From Acidobacteriaceae bacterium (lineage in GTDB: Bacteria > Acidobacteriota > Terriglobia > Terriglobales > Acidobacteriaceae), in contig JASHUR010000389.1 of assembly GCA_030039895.1 (NCBI GenBank), positions 1-5,051 of the forward strand: a DNA stretch of 5,051 nucleotides, in the 5' to 3' direction. Within the stretch, counting starts at the first letter, position 1; each line of letters opens with the position of its first letter. The notes beneath the pieces are model-generated. The model saw only the letters and a program-made list of their open reading frames with translations. It was not told the origin of the DNA and did not search any database. Shown here one piece after another: positions 1-5,051 of the stretch. A program made the translations under genes and the position numbers.

Positions 1-321
1 CTTCTGCAATTCTGTCTCCAGGTCATTCCACGTCCCGCTCACCGCAAAGGTCAAAAATCCGTTCCGCTGCAAATAGCTCTCCAGCGCCGCAGGAGTCGCG
101 CCATGCAGCCGTTTCGAATACACCTGCTTCTGGATCGCCCTCACCCGGGCTTCCGGCCCTGTCTGCGTATGCTGCTGCTCTGCCCAGTACTGCATCACCA
201 TTGCAACCGATGCAGCTCCGCACCCGTCCCTTGGTTGCGCAACAAACGGAACATCAACCCACACCGCTCCGCCCGGCTGCGCTCCCATCAGCGCAGCCAG
301 CAGCAGCACTGCAATTCGCAT
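1..321 (-). CDS. PA2778-family C39-like cysteine peptidase, N-terminal part (3' end cut by window edge)
   Basis: The frame is open from an ATG at 321 to the window edge (107 codons, no stop seen). Residues 3-16 form a short hydrophobic export signal. The mature part opens with DVPFVAQ (23-29), then DGCGAASVAMVMQYW (32-46). This is the C39/papain-like signature: oxyanion-hole Gln29 and nucleophile Cys34 at the start of a helix. The catalytic His and Asp would lie beyond the window. Full-length relatives (P. aeruginosa PA2778 type) are exported peptidases, often with TPR repeats, encoded next to a PA2779 protein, and the same pairing is seen here. The ATG lies 9 bp after the stop of the PA2779-like gene with no clear Shine-Dalgarno, so translational coupling is likely. 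A GTG two codons upstream (325-327) is an alternative start. The substrate is unknown. Family assignment rests on the motif and the neighbour. Confidence 0.85.
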   Translation of the reverse strand, partial: MRIAVLLLAALMGAQPGGAVWVDVPFVAQPRDGCGAASVAMVMQYWAEQQHTQTGPEARVRAIQKQVYSKRLHGATPAALESYLQRNGFLTFAVSGTWNDLETELQK

Positions 322-330
322 CGTCACTGC

Positions 331-768
331 TTAATGAATCGCAACCAGAATGATAATGAAGAGCATCACGATGATAATCAGCAGTATCTGCTCCGTACTG
401 AGCGACCCCGCCGCAAAGCCCTGCTGCGCCGATGTTGCCCGCGCCGAGAGATTCGCCAGCTCCGCATCCGACAGTGTCGGAATAGCCTTCTGCACCTGCG
501 CCGGATCAACGTGCTGCATCTTCATCGCCCGCTGCGCCAGCGGAGTCTGAAAGAAGTGCCGCAAATTCTCAATGTTCTTATGTCGCGTCTCAGCTTTGGC
601 CTCGACCTTCTGCTGTAGCGCCTGCGCGCTCACAATATGCTCGCTGGACTGTCCTTGATCTTCGGCTCGCGCGCTTGCCGGAAACGCTGCCGCGCACGCC
701 ACAACCATCAGCAGCACAGGAGCCAGAAATCTCTGCGAAAAAATCCTGCGCACGTTCACTGTCTTCAT
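331..768 (-). CDS. PA2779-family protein (DUF6627), exported, with C-terminal membrane helix
   Basis: A 145-aa protein of unknown biochemical role. Residues 1-35 are a signal peptide (basic start, hydrophobic 13-30, probable signal peptidase I site after ASARA at 35). Residues 36-120 are a soluble, mostly helical domain. It carries the family's recognisable core: HVDPAQVQKAIPTLSDAELANLSAR (residues 86-110, written only here as VDPAQV...TLSDAEL...LSAR). Residues 127-144 are a very hydrophobic Ile-rich membrane helix that runs almost to the C-terminus. The start at 768 is supported by GGAG at 776-779, seven bases upstream. VVAC at 22-25 resembles a lipobox, but the hydrophobic run continues past it and an AxA site follows, so ordinary cleavage is preferred. 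It is followed after 9 bp by the PA2778-like peptidase, the conserved partner of this family. It may anchor or regulate that peptidase at the envelope, which is inference. Confidence 0.85.
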   Translation of the reverse strand: MKTVNVRRIFSQRFLAPVLLMVVACAAAFPASARAEDQGQSSEHIVSAQALQQKVEAKAETRHKNIENLRHFFQTPLAQRAMKMQHVDPAQVQKAIPTLSDAELANLSARATSAQQGFAAGSLSTEQILLIIIVMLFIIILVAIH

Positions 769-770
769 TC

Positions 771-819
771 GGTAACTCCATTGGGGGAAATGTGTTACCA
801 GTTTTCAGATGCCCCCTGG
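771..819 (-). promoter_or_regulatory. 5' leader of the PA2779-like gene with two competing potential hairpins around its RBS
   Basis: Read on the minus strand, CCAGGGGG (812-819) can pair with CCCCC-AA-TGG (778-787), giving eight base pairs with a two-base bulge. This takes in the first two bases of the Shine-Dalgarno GGAG (776-779). Separately GGTAAC (794-799) can pair with GTTACC (771-776). The second stem starts inside the loop of the first and ends beyond it, so the two exclude each other unless they form a pseudoknot. This could make translation of the pair switchable. It is seen by eye only, with no folding energy and no known riboswitch family recognised. Confidence 0.25.
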
Positions 820-857
820 AATTCCTCAGGTTGCCGTGTCCCTCCGCCCGCAGCCGC

Positions 858-2903
858 TCACGGCCCCGTAAACGCCACCGCCAGCACCGTAATATCGTCT
901 TCCTGCCCGAACCGCTGCGCCTCCTCCACAATCGCCACTGCGCTCTGCACGCTGATCTCGCGCGTCCGCTCAAACCCAAGCAGTTCGTCCGCTTGGTTCG
1001 TTGCCTCCACCACGCCGTCCGTCATAAACGTCAGCCGGTCTCCCGGTTTCAAATGGAATGTCTGCACTGGATACTCCCCCTCATCCACAATGCCCAGCGG
1101 CAGCGAGCCTTCCAGCTCCATCTCCCTGCCGTTCAAATACGGCGGCAGATGCCCCGCATTCGCAATCCGCATCGTTCCGTCCAGCGATATCTCCGCCGCC
1201 AGGCACGTCGCAAAGTGCCCGCCCGAACGCCCAATCAGCCTCCGGTTAAGTCTTACCAGCATGGAGACTGGATCAAAGCTGTCTTCGGCCCGGTTCCGGA
1301 TCGCTCCCACCAGCACCGCAACCAGCATCGACGCGCTCACGCCCTTGCCCGAAACATCCCCGATCACCACCAGCAAGCTCCCGTCAGGCTTTGTGAGCGT
1401 CTGGAAAAAATCTCCGCCCACCATCCGCGCCGGGCGATACTCAGCCTCAACCGTAAAACAACGCGACTCCACAGCCTCGGGAACCAGCACCCGCTGCTGC
1501 AACTGCTGCGCATGCTCTAGGTCCTGCTCAATCGCCTGCCGCGCCAGCCCCTCGCGCACCTGCGTATGCAGAAATCGGCGCAGCGCCAGCGCTCCAATGA
1601 CCATGATCATAAGAAAGCCGGAGATGGATGTGACGCGGATGCCCAGACCGAAGGGGTACAGCGTATTTGGAATGCCGAAGGCCAGAAGATAGATCGAAAA
1701 GCTGGAAAACTCAACAAACAGGATAGGGAGCGCGGCCAGCAGCGCTTCCGTACTGTCGCGGCGAAAACCTTCGACCAGGATAACGGCGAGCAGCACACCC
1801 TCAGCTGCAACGCACCACGCGGTCGCGGTGTTGAACCCGTGCAGCCAGGGCTGGCTCAGGATACTCAGCCCCATGCTCGGCGAGAGTGCGCAGAACAGGA
1901 CGAGCATGCGCGCTGCGGCCAGCAGCCATGCGACGCCGGGAATCCAGCGCTGCTGGCGCAGTCCGAACCAATACCACCAGAACATTGTCCATAAGGTCAA
2001 CCCCAGAGGATCAACTATGACGTACCGTATCAGGGTGTCGGCGGCCATCGTCATCGCGAAGGACAGAAGCGCAAAAACAGTCAGAAAATTGTTGAGGACT
2101 TCCCATAGCAGCGCGAGAAAGAGCCAGAGATAGACCTGCTCCCGTCGGCTTTTGAGCCACGCCAGCAGCGCAAGCGGCGCGACAAGAAGAAAGAGGAAGG
2201 ACTCCAAAACGGTGCCTAGGTAGATATGCAGCATGGCCGTGTGCTCCGCTGCCTGGAGCAGATGCACCGTGGAAGACAGGCCCAGCACCGGTGGTTGGTG
2301 CATGCCGCCAGCGTCGGGAGCTTGGAATCGCGTGGCGGCGGACATGTAGAAACGCAATGCCACTTCGATCTCTCCGTTCGGCCCAGGCATCGGCAGCGGA
2401 AAGGAGACTGGCTTTGAGTAATACAGCGTGACGTGCTTTGCGGAGAAGCGGCCAAACTGCCCCACGTAATGCCCATTGACATAGATCTGATAGGCGTCAT
2501 CGAAGTCGTTGGGCATCTTGAGCCACAAGGGTCGGCCGGTGTTCCCGACATTCAGGCGCAACCGGTACCACGCATATCCGCTGAGGTTCGGATAGCCGCG
2601 ATGCGTCCACCCCGGTACATAGCCCGTCGTGCCGAGTTGCACATCGAACGAACCGGCCTTCGGAGCCATACTCATCGTCGCCCACTCTGAGTCGTCATAC
2701 CCCGGCTCCGCCCACAGCGGCTTGCCGTCTACCCACGGAGAGTCCCCCGGTTCGAACTTCCACGGCCCCGTCAGCGCCACAGCCGACTGCCCAAGCATCA
2801 TCACCTGAGCCGCGGTCGATTGCATGGACGTAAGTGTGGTCTGCGGAATCGCCGAGGGGGAAGCAGCCAGCGCAGCAAGAACAAGCCAGCCTGCTCTATT
2901 CAT
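858..2903 (-). CDS. Membrane receptor PP2C/SpoIIE-family serine phosphatase with extracytoplasmic GH2-like domain
   Basis: 681 aa from the ATG at 2903, which opens directly into a signal peptide (1-20). Residues 40-215 look like a jelly-roll domain of the glycoside hydrolase 2 sugar-binding type: GPWKF (46-50), DDSEW (70-74), YAWYRLRL (110-117), DDAYQIYVNGHYVGQFG (135-151). About seven membrane helices follow (near 229-250, 257-281, 293-313, 322-342, 360-379, 388-410, 424-443), as in 7TMR-DISM receptors. Next is a signalling helix with the RsbU-like DLEHAQQLQQRVLVPE (461-476). The C-terminal phosphatase domain keeps the metal-binding aspartates in GGD (Asp498), GDVSGKG (Asp516), TDG (Asp629) and EDDIT (Asp669/670), and NAGHLPP (582-588). 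Such enzymes dephosphorylate anti-sigma-factor antagonists, and the target here is not encoded in the window. A longer start at 2978 adds 25 residues before the signal peptide and is less likely. Neither start has a strong Shine-Dalgarno. Confidence 0.95.
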   Translation of the reverse strand: MNRAGWLVLAALAASPSAIPQTTLTSMQSTAAQVMMLGQSAVALTGPWKFEPGDSPWVDGKPLWAEPGYDDSEWATMSMAPKAGSFDVQLGTTGYVPGWTHRGYPNLSGYAWYRLRLNVGNTGRPLWLKMPNDFDDAYQIYVNGHYVGQFGRFSAKHVTLYYSKPVSFPLPMPGPNGEIEVALRFYMSAATRFQAPDAGGMHQPPVLGLSSTVHLLQAAEHTAMLHIYLGTVLESFLFLLVAPLALLAWLKSRREQVYLWLFLALLWEVLNNFLTVFALLSFAMTMAADTLIRYVIVDPLGLTLWTMFWWYWFGLRQQRWIPGVAWLLAAARMLVLFCALSPSMGLSILSQPWLHGFNTATAWCVAAEGVLLAVILVEGFRRDSTEALLAALPILFVEFSSFSIYLLAFGIPNTLYPFGLGIRVTSISGFLMIMVIGALALRRFLHTQVREGLARQAIEQDLEHAQQLQQRVLVPEAVESRCFTVEAEYRPARMVGGDFFQTLTKPDGSLLVVIGDVSGKGVSASMLVAVLVGAIRNRAEDSFDPVSMLVRLNRRLIGRSGGHFATCLAAEISLDGTMRIANAGHLPPYLNGREMELEGSLPLGIVDEGEYPVQTFHLKPGDRLTFMTDGVVEATNQADELLGFERTREISVQSAVAIVEEAQRFGQEDDITVLAVAFTGP

Positions 2904-2956
2904 GCCAGCGAGAGTACCACCCGCTCGCCCTTCAAGAACACAGCTATCTGCGTCGC

Positions 2957-3055
2957 TTACCGCGCAGCCTTCCGGCATGATCCGTGCAAAAGGTCTACGG
3001 CTTTAGCGAACGCTTCGCAAGTCTCATCCCACGATTCCCGGCCGGCGCCTCGCAT
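2957..3055 (-). CDS. Unidentified short reading frame, 32 codons, possible small protein or gene remnant
   Basis: ATG at 3053-3055, TAA at 2957-2959, with GGA seven bases before the ATG. The product starts MRGAGRESWDETCEAFAKAV and ends in a basic KAAR tail. It has a balanced, protein-like mix of charged and helical residues. The same frame stays open upstream to about 3105 without a start codon (reading VEKGLDKIERAPEKA just before the Met). This is what one would expect of the tail of a damaged gene. It ends 53 bp before the preferred start of the phosphatase gene. No family is recognised, and chance cannot be excluded at this length. Confidence 0.2.
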   Translation of the reverse strand: MRGAGRESWDETCEAFAKAVDLLHGSCRKAAR

Positions 3056-3135
3056 AGCCTTTTCCGGGGCCCGCTCTATCTTGTCAAGCCCTTTTTCTAC
3101 TTAACTCCAATCCCTGCATTCACTTCCAAATGCAT

Positions 3136-3161
3136 TTGAACGTGTGCGGAATTGCTATCCT
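3136..3161 (+). promoter_or_regulatory. Candidate sigma-70 type promoter with extended -10
   Basis: TGCTATCCT at 3153-3161 reads as an extended -10 (TGn plus TATCCT). TTGAAC at 3136-3141 resembles a -35 box, but it is only 14 bp from TATCCT. It would be 18 bp from the weaker CTGAAT at 3160-3165. Transcription would start near 3168, just before or at the Shine-Dalgarno of the short plus-strand frame, giving a very short leader. An ATG at 3168-3170, in frame with the ATG at 3180, would even allow leaderless translation. Confidence 0.35.
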
Positions 3162-3179
3162 GAATATATGGAGGAGAAA

Positions 3180-3278
3180 ATGCAGAAAGTCCGTCGGGGC
3201 TCGGCCTTCGCTGAATTACAAGCAGAAATTGCTGCCCACCAGTCCCCACGCACATCCCGTGGAATCAAAAATTTATGA
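3180..3278 (+). CDS. Unidentified small ORF, 32 codons, with strong Shine-Dalgarno
   Basis: ATG at 3180 is preceded by GGAGGAGAAA (3170-3179), the best ribosome binding site in the window, and by a promoter-like element. The product begins MQKVRRGSAFAELQAEIAAH and ends SRGIKNL. It is basic at the start, with an amphipathic helix in the middle, and has no export signal or membrane segment. An in-frame ATG at 3168 would give 36 residues. Its TGA (3276-3278) overlaps the ATG (3275-3277) of a second plus-strand frame of 70 codons ending at 3487. That frame is Asn/Ser-rich and runs 29 bp into the 3' end of the convergent DUF3106 gene. The first frame has real initiation signals, while the second has little support beyond the ATGA overlap. 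No family is recognised. Confidence 0.35.
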   Translation: MQKVRRGSAFAELQAEIAAHQSPRTSRGIKNL

Positions 3279-3291
3279 TCCGGACGCTTTG

Positions 3292-3412
3292 CAATCAATA
3301 CTTTTCGACGGATTCTCGGGCCAATCCAATCGAGTCAATAACCTCGGCCGCAAATAGCCGAAATCAATCACTTAGCGCCGAAATCGAAAAGGGCGCATGC
3401 AATCAAATCAAT
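3292..3412. repeat. Cluster of AATCAAT words
   Basis: AATCAAT occurs at 3292-3298, 3362-3368 and 3406-3412. Near matches include CCAATCCAATC (3321-3331), AGTCAATAA (3334-3342) and CAATCAA (3400-3406). GCCGAAATC is also repeated 20 bp apart (3357-3365 and 3377-3385). The arrangement could be binding sites or a by-product of the A+T-rich composition. The spacing of the main word is irregular. Confidence 0.3.
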
Positions 3413-3441
3413 AATTTGAAGGATGGATCAGGATACACAGA

Positions 3442-3468
3442 TAGGCCGACCCGCCGCCCTACGGCCTA
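3442..3468 (-). terminator. Weak hairpin at the DUF3106 stop codon, possible terminator
   Basis: TAGGCCG (3442-3448) and CGGCCTA (3462-3468) are perfect 7-bp inverted repeats separated by 13 bases. They straddle the TAG stop (3459-3461) of the DUF3106 gene. Neither strand has a T-run after the stem, so it does not look like a standard intrinsic terminator. It lies where the DUF3106 gene would meet any plus-strand transcript from the short frames. Confidence 0.25.
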
Positions 3469-4334
3469 CCAAAATATGGCTGGGTGACCCGCGGCTGATA
3501 AGGCTCGATTGACAGCAGGTTCCCCAAAACCGTTCGCTCCTGCGGCGTGAACTGTTGCCCGTACGCCGAGTGCAGCATCCGCTCCCGATCCGCGGGTGGC
3601 ATCTGCCTCAACTGTTGAAAGGCCCGAATCATCGTCTGCTTCTGCTCCGGCGGCATGTGCTTGAAGGCCTGCGACGCGCCCCGTACCTCCTGCTGCCGCT
3701 CCGGAGACAGCCGCTCAAACATCTCCATCCGGTCCAGCATCCGCTGCTGCACCTGCGGTGGACGCGCGTCGAAGTTCCGCAGCCGGTTCAGCAGCCGTTG
3801 CTGCTGGCCTTGAGGAAGGTTCCGAAAGCCCGGCTCCCGCCGCATCGCCTGCGCTTGCTGCTCGGGAGAAAGCCCCCGGTGCTGCGCCCACCACTGCGGC
3901 AGATGCTGCTGCCCGGGGCGGGTATTTGTGATTCCACCCTGGCGCGGCCCGATCCCCGGCATGCTCCGGCCGCTCTCAGGACGCACGCCGCCATTCGCGG
4001 ACTGCCCCGGCCGCCCGGCATTCGCTTGGCCAGCGCCTCTGTTCTGTCTGGAATTGCTTTGCCCTGGCCGCATCTCGCTGCGGCCAAAGTTGCCGCCGCG
4101 CCGCTCTTCACGATCACGCGTCTGGAATCCGCCACCACCCCAGTGGCGAAACCCGAACGCACTGCTGCGAGCGCCCCAGCCGCCAAAGTGTCCGCCCCGG
4201 CCGTGCACCTGGGCATTGGCCCGCTGCGTCCCCGGAGCTAACACGAGCACCGCCGCCAGCGCTCCAAACATAAATAGGCGCAGCACACGGCGGTTCAGCC
4301 CGCCCGGGCCGTTCGAGTTGGTCCCTCTGCGCAT
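3459..4334 (-). CDS. DUF3106 domain protein, secreted, with seven 18-residue repeats
   Basis: 291 aa from the ATG at 4334. Residues 14-41 are a signal peptide ending ANA|QV. Residues 43-145 are a low-complexity Gly/Arg/Asn/Gln-rich stretch, probably disordered. Residues 155-279 are seven helical repeats starting with a Pro-Glu/Gln-x-Gln type turn (LSPEQQ, RPPQVQQ, LSPERQQ, MPPEQKQ, MPPADRE), matching DUF3106. An ATG at 4424 would add 30 residues. Those codons have mixed, A/T-leaning third positions, while codons after 4334 are strongly G/C-ending, and the extension pushes the signal peptide inward, so 4334 is preferred. Neither start has a strong Shine-Dalgarno. It follows the sigma/anti-sigma genes on the same strand, as is common in Acidobacteriota. 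A role as periplasmic partner or effector of that switch is inferred. The molecular function of DUF3106 is not established. Confidence 0.85.
   Translation of the reverse strand: MRRGTNSNGPGGLNRRVLRLFMFGALAAVLVLAPGTQRANAQVHGRGGHFGGWGARSSAFGFRHWGGGGFQTRDREERRGGNFGRSEMRPGQSNSRQNRGAGQANAGRPGQSANGGVRPESGRSMPGIGPRQGGITNTRPGQQHLPQWWAQHRGLSPEQQAQAMRREPGFRNLPQGQQQRLLNRLRNFDARPPQVQQRMLDRMEMFERLSPERQQEVRGASQAFKHMPPEQKQTMIRAFQQLRQMPPADRERMLHSAYGQQFTPQERTVLGNLLSIEPYQPRVTQPYFGRP
3498..3872 (-). repeat. Seven tandem 18-codon repeats inside the DUF3106 gene
   Basis: Repeat units begin at residues 155, 173, 191, 209, 227, 245 and 262 of the 291-aa product. All are 18 residues apart except the sixth unit, which is 17. 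The approximate consensus is LsPEqQqrML-R---F--, with the proline at the third position in all but the second unit. The repeat is conserved in protein pattern rather than DNA identity, pointing to an old, selected structure (helix pairs) rather than recent duplication. Confidence 0.75.
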
Positions 4335-4451
4335 CGTGGGTCTTCGCTTTCCAAGGTCAGAATCGCTTCCCTGTGCCTGTCCGGCATATTGAAACGATTT
4401 AATCTCTAAAGATAAGGTTTTCATATGCTTACGTCGAAACCTTCATCCTGT

Positions 4452-4475
4452 AATCGCTGGCCTAGTTGCTGGCCT
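4452..4475. repeat. Imperfect 12-bp tandem repeat at the anti-sigma stop codon
   Basis: AATCGCTGGCCT (4452-4463) is followed directly by AGTTGCTGGCCT (4464-4475), with 10 of 12 bases matching. The TAG stop (4462-4464) sits at the junction, so one copy encodes the last residues and the other is 3' untranslated. It is probably a small slippage duplication. Confidence 0.4.
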
Positions 4476-4971
4476 GAGCTCCGCTATCGCTGTCAGCCCC
4501 CTGATCCAGTACGTTCATCTGCTGGAACACCTGCGCGTTCTCATCCAGCGACTGCAGATCGCGCACCGTCGCCGAGGCCGCTACCGGCGTCGTCGATTGC
4601 ATACTCTTCATCCCCGCAAACGTCCCTCCACCCAGCAGCAGAAGAAGCGCCAACGCTCCGGCGGCCAGCGGTTTCATATGCAGGTTCGTGCTGAACATCA
4701 GCCGTGCCTGCATCCGCTCCAGCCATCCCGCCGGTCGCTCCTGGCGCGCCTCGCGCATCCGTGCCGACATGCGCGCATCGAAGAACGGCGACGGTTCCAC
4801 CCCGTTCCAGCCGTCCAGCGCCAGCATCGTCGCCCGCATCGCCTTCAGCTCTGCGCTGCAGTCCGCGCACTGCTCCACGTGGGCGCGCACCTCTGCCGTA
4901 ACCCGCTCCTCATCCAGCAGCAGGTCAGCCAGCGCGCTCTTGTATTCCCTCTCCAACATTCGGCAGTTCAT
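4462..4971 (-). CDS. Zinc-finger (zf-HC2) transmembrane anti-sigma factor
   Basis: 169 aa. The cytoplasmic N-terminus carries the anti-sigma zinc finger HVEQCADC (His31, Cys35, Cys38), with Cys3 as the likely fourth ligand. A basic linker (66-100) leads to one membrane helix (101-120, LAAGALALLLLLGGG). The outer tail (121-169) contains DLQSLDENAQVFQQMNVLDQ, a segment type often seen in acidobacterial anti-sigma factors. The start is set by GGAG at 4978-4981, six bases upstream. It lies 26 bp after the stop of the ECF sigma gene and upstream of the DUF3106 gene, consistent with one operon. It would hold the sigma factor at the membrane until an envelope signal releases it. The signal, and whether release is proteolytic or conformational, cannot be read from the sequence. 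Confidence 0.9.
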   Translation of the reverse strand: MNCRMLEREYKSALADLLLDEERVTAEVRAHVEQCADCSAELKAMRATMLALDGWNGVEPSPFFDARMSARMREARQERPAGWLERMQARLMFSTNLHMKPLAAGALALLLLLGGGTFAGMKSMQSTTPVAASATVRDLQSLDENAQVFQQMNVLDQGADSDSGAQASN

Positions 4972-4997
4972 AAATTACTCCATTCACCTTCAACCTT

Positions 4998-5051
4998 TTA
5001 AACAAAGTCTTTCAATCTTTCCCGCAACGTCTGGTAGGCCCTGAACAGCAG
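4998..5051 (-). CDS. ECF RNA polymerase sigma factor, last 17 codons (5' end outside window)
   Basis: The frame is open at the window edge and ends with TAA at 4998-5000. It encodes LLFRAYQTLRERLKDFV. FRAYQTLRERL matches the final helix of sigma-70 region 4 in ECF sigma factors (typical FRARxxLRERL). The position just before a zf-HC2 anti-sigma gene, with 26 bp between them on the same strand, makes it the cognate sigma factor. Only the tail is visible, so the ECF subgroup cannot be named. Confidence 0.8.
   Translation of the reverse strand: MLFRAYQTLRERLKDFV

Larger units (their letters stand above)
2904..3458. other. 555-bp intergenic region without a recognised gene
   Basis: This is the only long stretch without a recognised gene, lying between the receptor phosphatase and the DUF3106 gene. 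The left half (about 2904-3100) has coding-like G+C and contains a minus-strand short frame. The right half (about 3120-3440) is visibly richer in A+T and contains a plus-strand promoter-like element with two overlapping short frames and repeated AATCAAT words. A minus-strand TTGACA lies at 3082-3087 but has no matching -10 box, so no convincing promoter for the phosphatase gene was found. There are no tRNA-like or transposon-end structures. Confidence 0.6.

Noticed and set aside
694..705. Lipobox-like VVAC in the PA2779-like protein
   Set aside because: The hydrophobic core continues past the Cys and an ASARA|E site follows, favouring ordinary signal peptidase cleavage.
637..1692. Long plus-strand open frames opposite the phosphatase gene (including 675-1520)
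   Set aside because: They lie antisense to a gene with clear domain motifs. Their translations are Ser/Pro/Arg-rich low-complexity text typical of shadows of G+C-rich genes.
2904..2978. 25-residue N-terminal extension of the phosphatase from an ATG at 2978
   Set aside because: The ATG at 2903 opens directly into a signal peptide. The extension would bury it and has no better ribosome binding site.
3006..3018. GCGAA-CGC-TTCGC short hairpin
   Set aside because: A five-base stem with no T-run or conserved context. Common by chance in this composition.
3082..3087. Perfect TTGACA -35 box on the minus strand upstream of the phosphatase gene
   Set aside because: The base positions 16-18 downstream read GAAAAG-like and not a -10. 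The nearest TATG is 25 bases away. Likely chance, and it lies inside a protein-like frame.
3291..3420. CRISPR-like array from the AATCAAT words
   Set aside because: The words are 7 bp, irregularly spaced and without conserved longer repeats or cas genes.
3555..4241. 228-codon plus-strand open frame opposite the DUF3106 gene
   Set aside because: The Pro/Leu/Arg-rich product is a reflection of the Gln/Arg-rich repeats on the other strand, with no family features.

Overview
The window most resembles a chromosomal segment of an Acidobacteriota member, class Terriglobia (Granulicella/Edaphobacter/Terriglobus-like). The reasons are moderately high G+C coding DNA, the ECF sigma / zf-HC2 anti-sigma / DUF3106 gene trio typical of that group, and a SpoIIE-type phosphatase with a large extracytoplasmic and seven-helix sensor half. 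This assignment is inferred from gene content and style, because no marker gene is present. All confidently recognised genes lie on the minus strand, so the window reads biologically from right to left.

Right end (5051 to 3459): the last 17 codons of an ECF RNA polymerase sigma factor, then a membrane-anchored zinc-finger anti-sigma factor 26 bp downstream, then a secreted DUF3106 protein built from seven 18-residue helical repeats. They look like one operon for an envelope-stress style sigma switch with a periplasmic effector or sensor.

Middle (3458 to 2904): a 555-bp gap that is more A+T-rich than its surroundings in its right half. On the plus strand it holds a promoter-like element and a strong Shine-Dalgarno in front of a 32-codon reading frame, whose stop overlaps the ATG of a second, 70-codon frame. 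On the minus strand it holds an unidentified short protein-like frame, possibly a remnant. There is also a cluster of AATCAAT words and a weak hairpin at the DUF3106 stop codon.

Left (2903 to 1): a 681-aa receptor phosphatase (signal peptide, GH2-like jelly-roll domain, about seven membrane helices, signalling helix, PP2C/SpoIIE domain with all metal-binding aspartates). An 89-bp gap follows, with two mutually exclusive potential hairpins near a ribosome binding site. Next is a small PA2779-family protein (signal peptide, C-terminal membrane helix). Nine bases later comes the start of a PA2778-family C39-like cysteine peptidase, cut by the window edge.

Taken together this is an envelope-signalling neighbourhood: two transmembrane regulatory modules (sigma/anti-sigma and PP2C receptor) beside a poorly characterised secreted peptidase with its membrane partner. 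Functional links between the modules are inferred only from proximity and common orientation. No RNA genes, insertion sequences, CRISPR arrays or attachment sites were seen.
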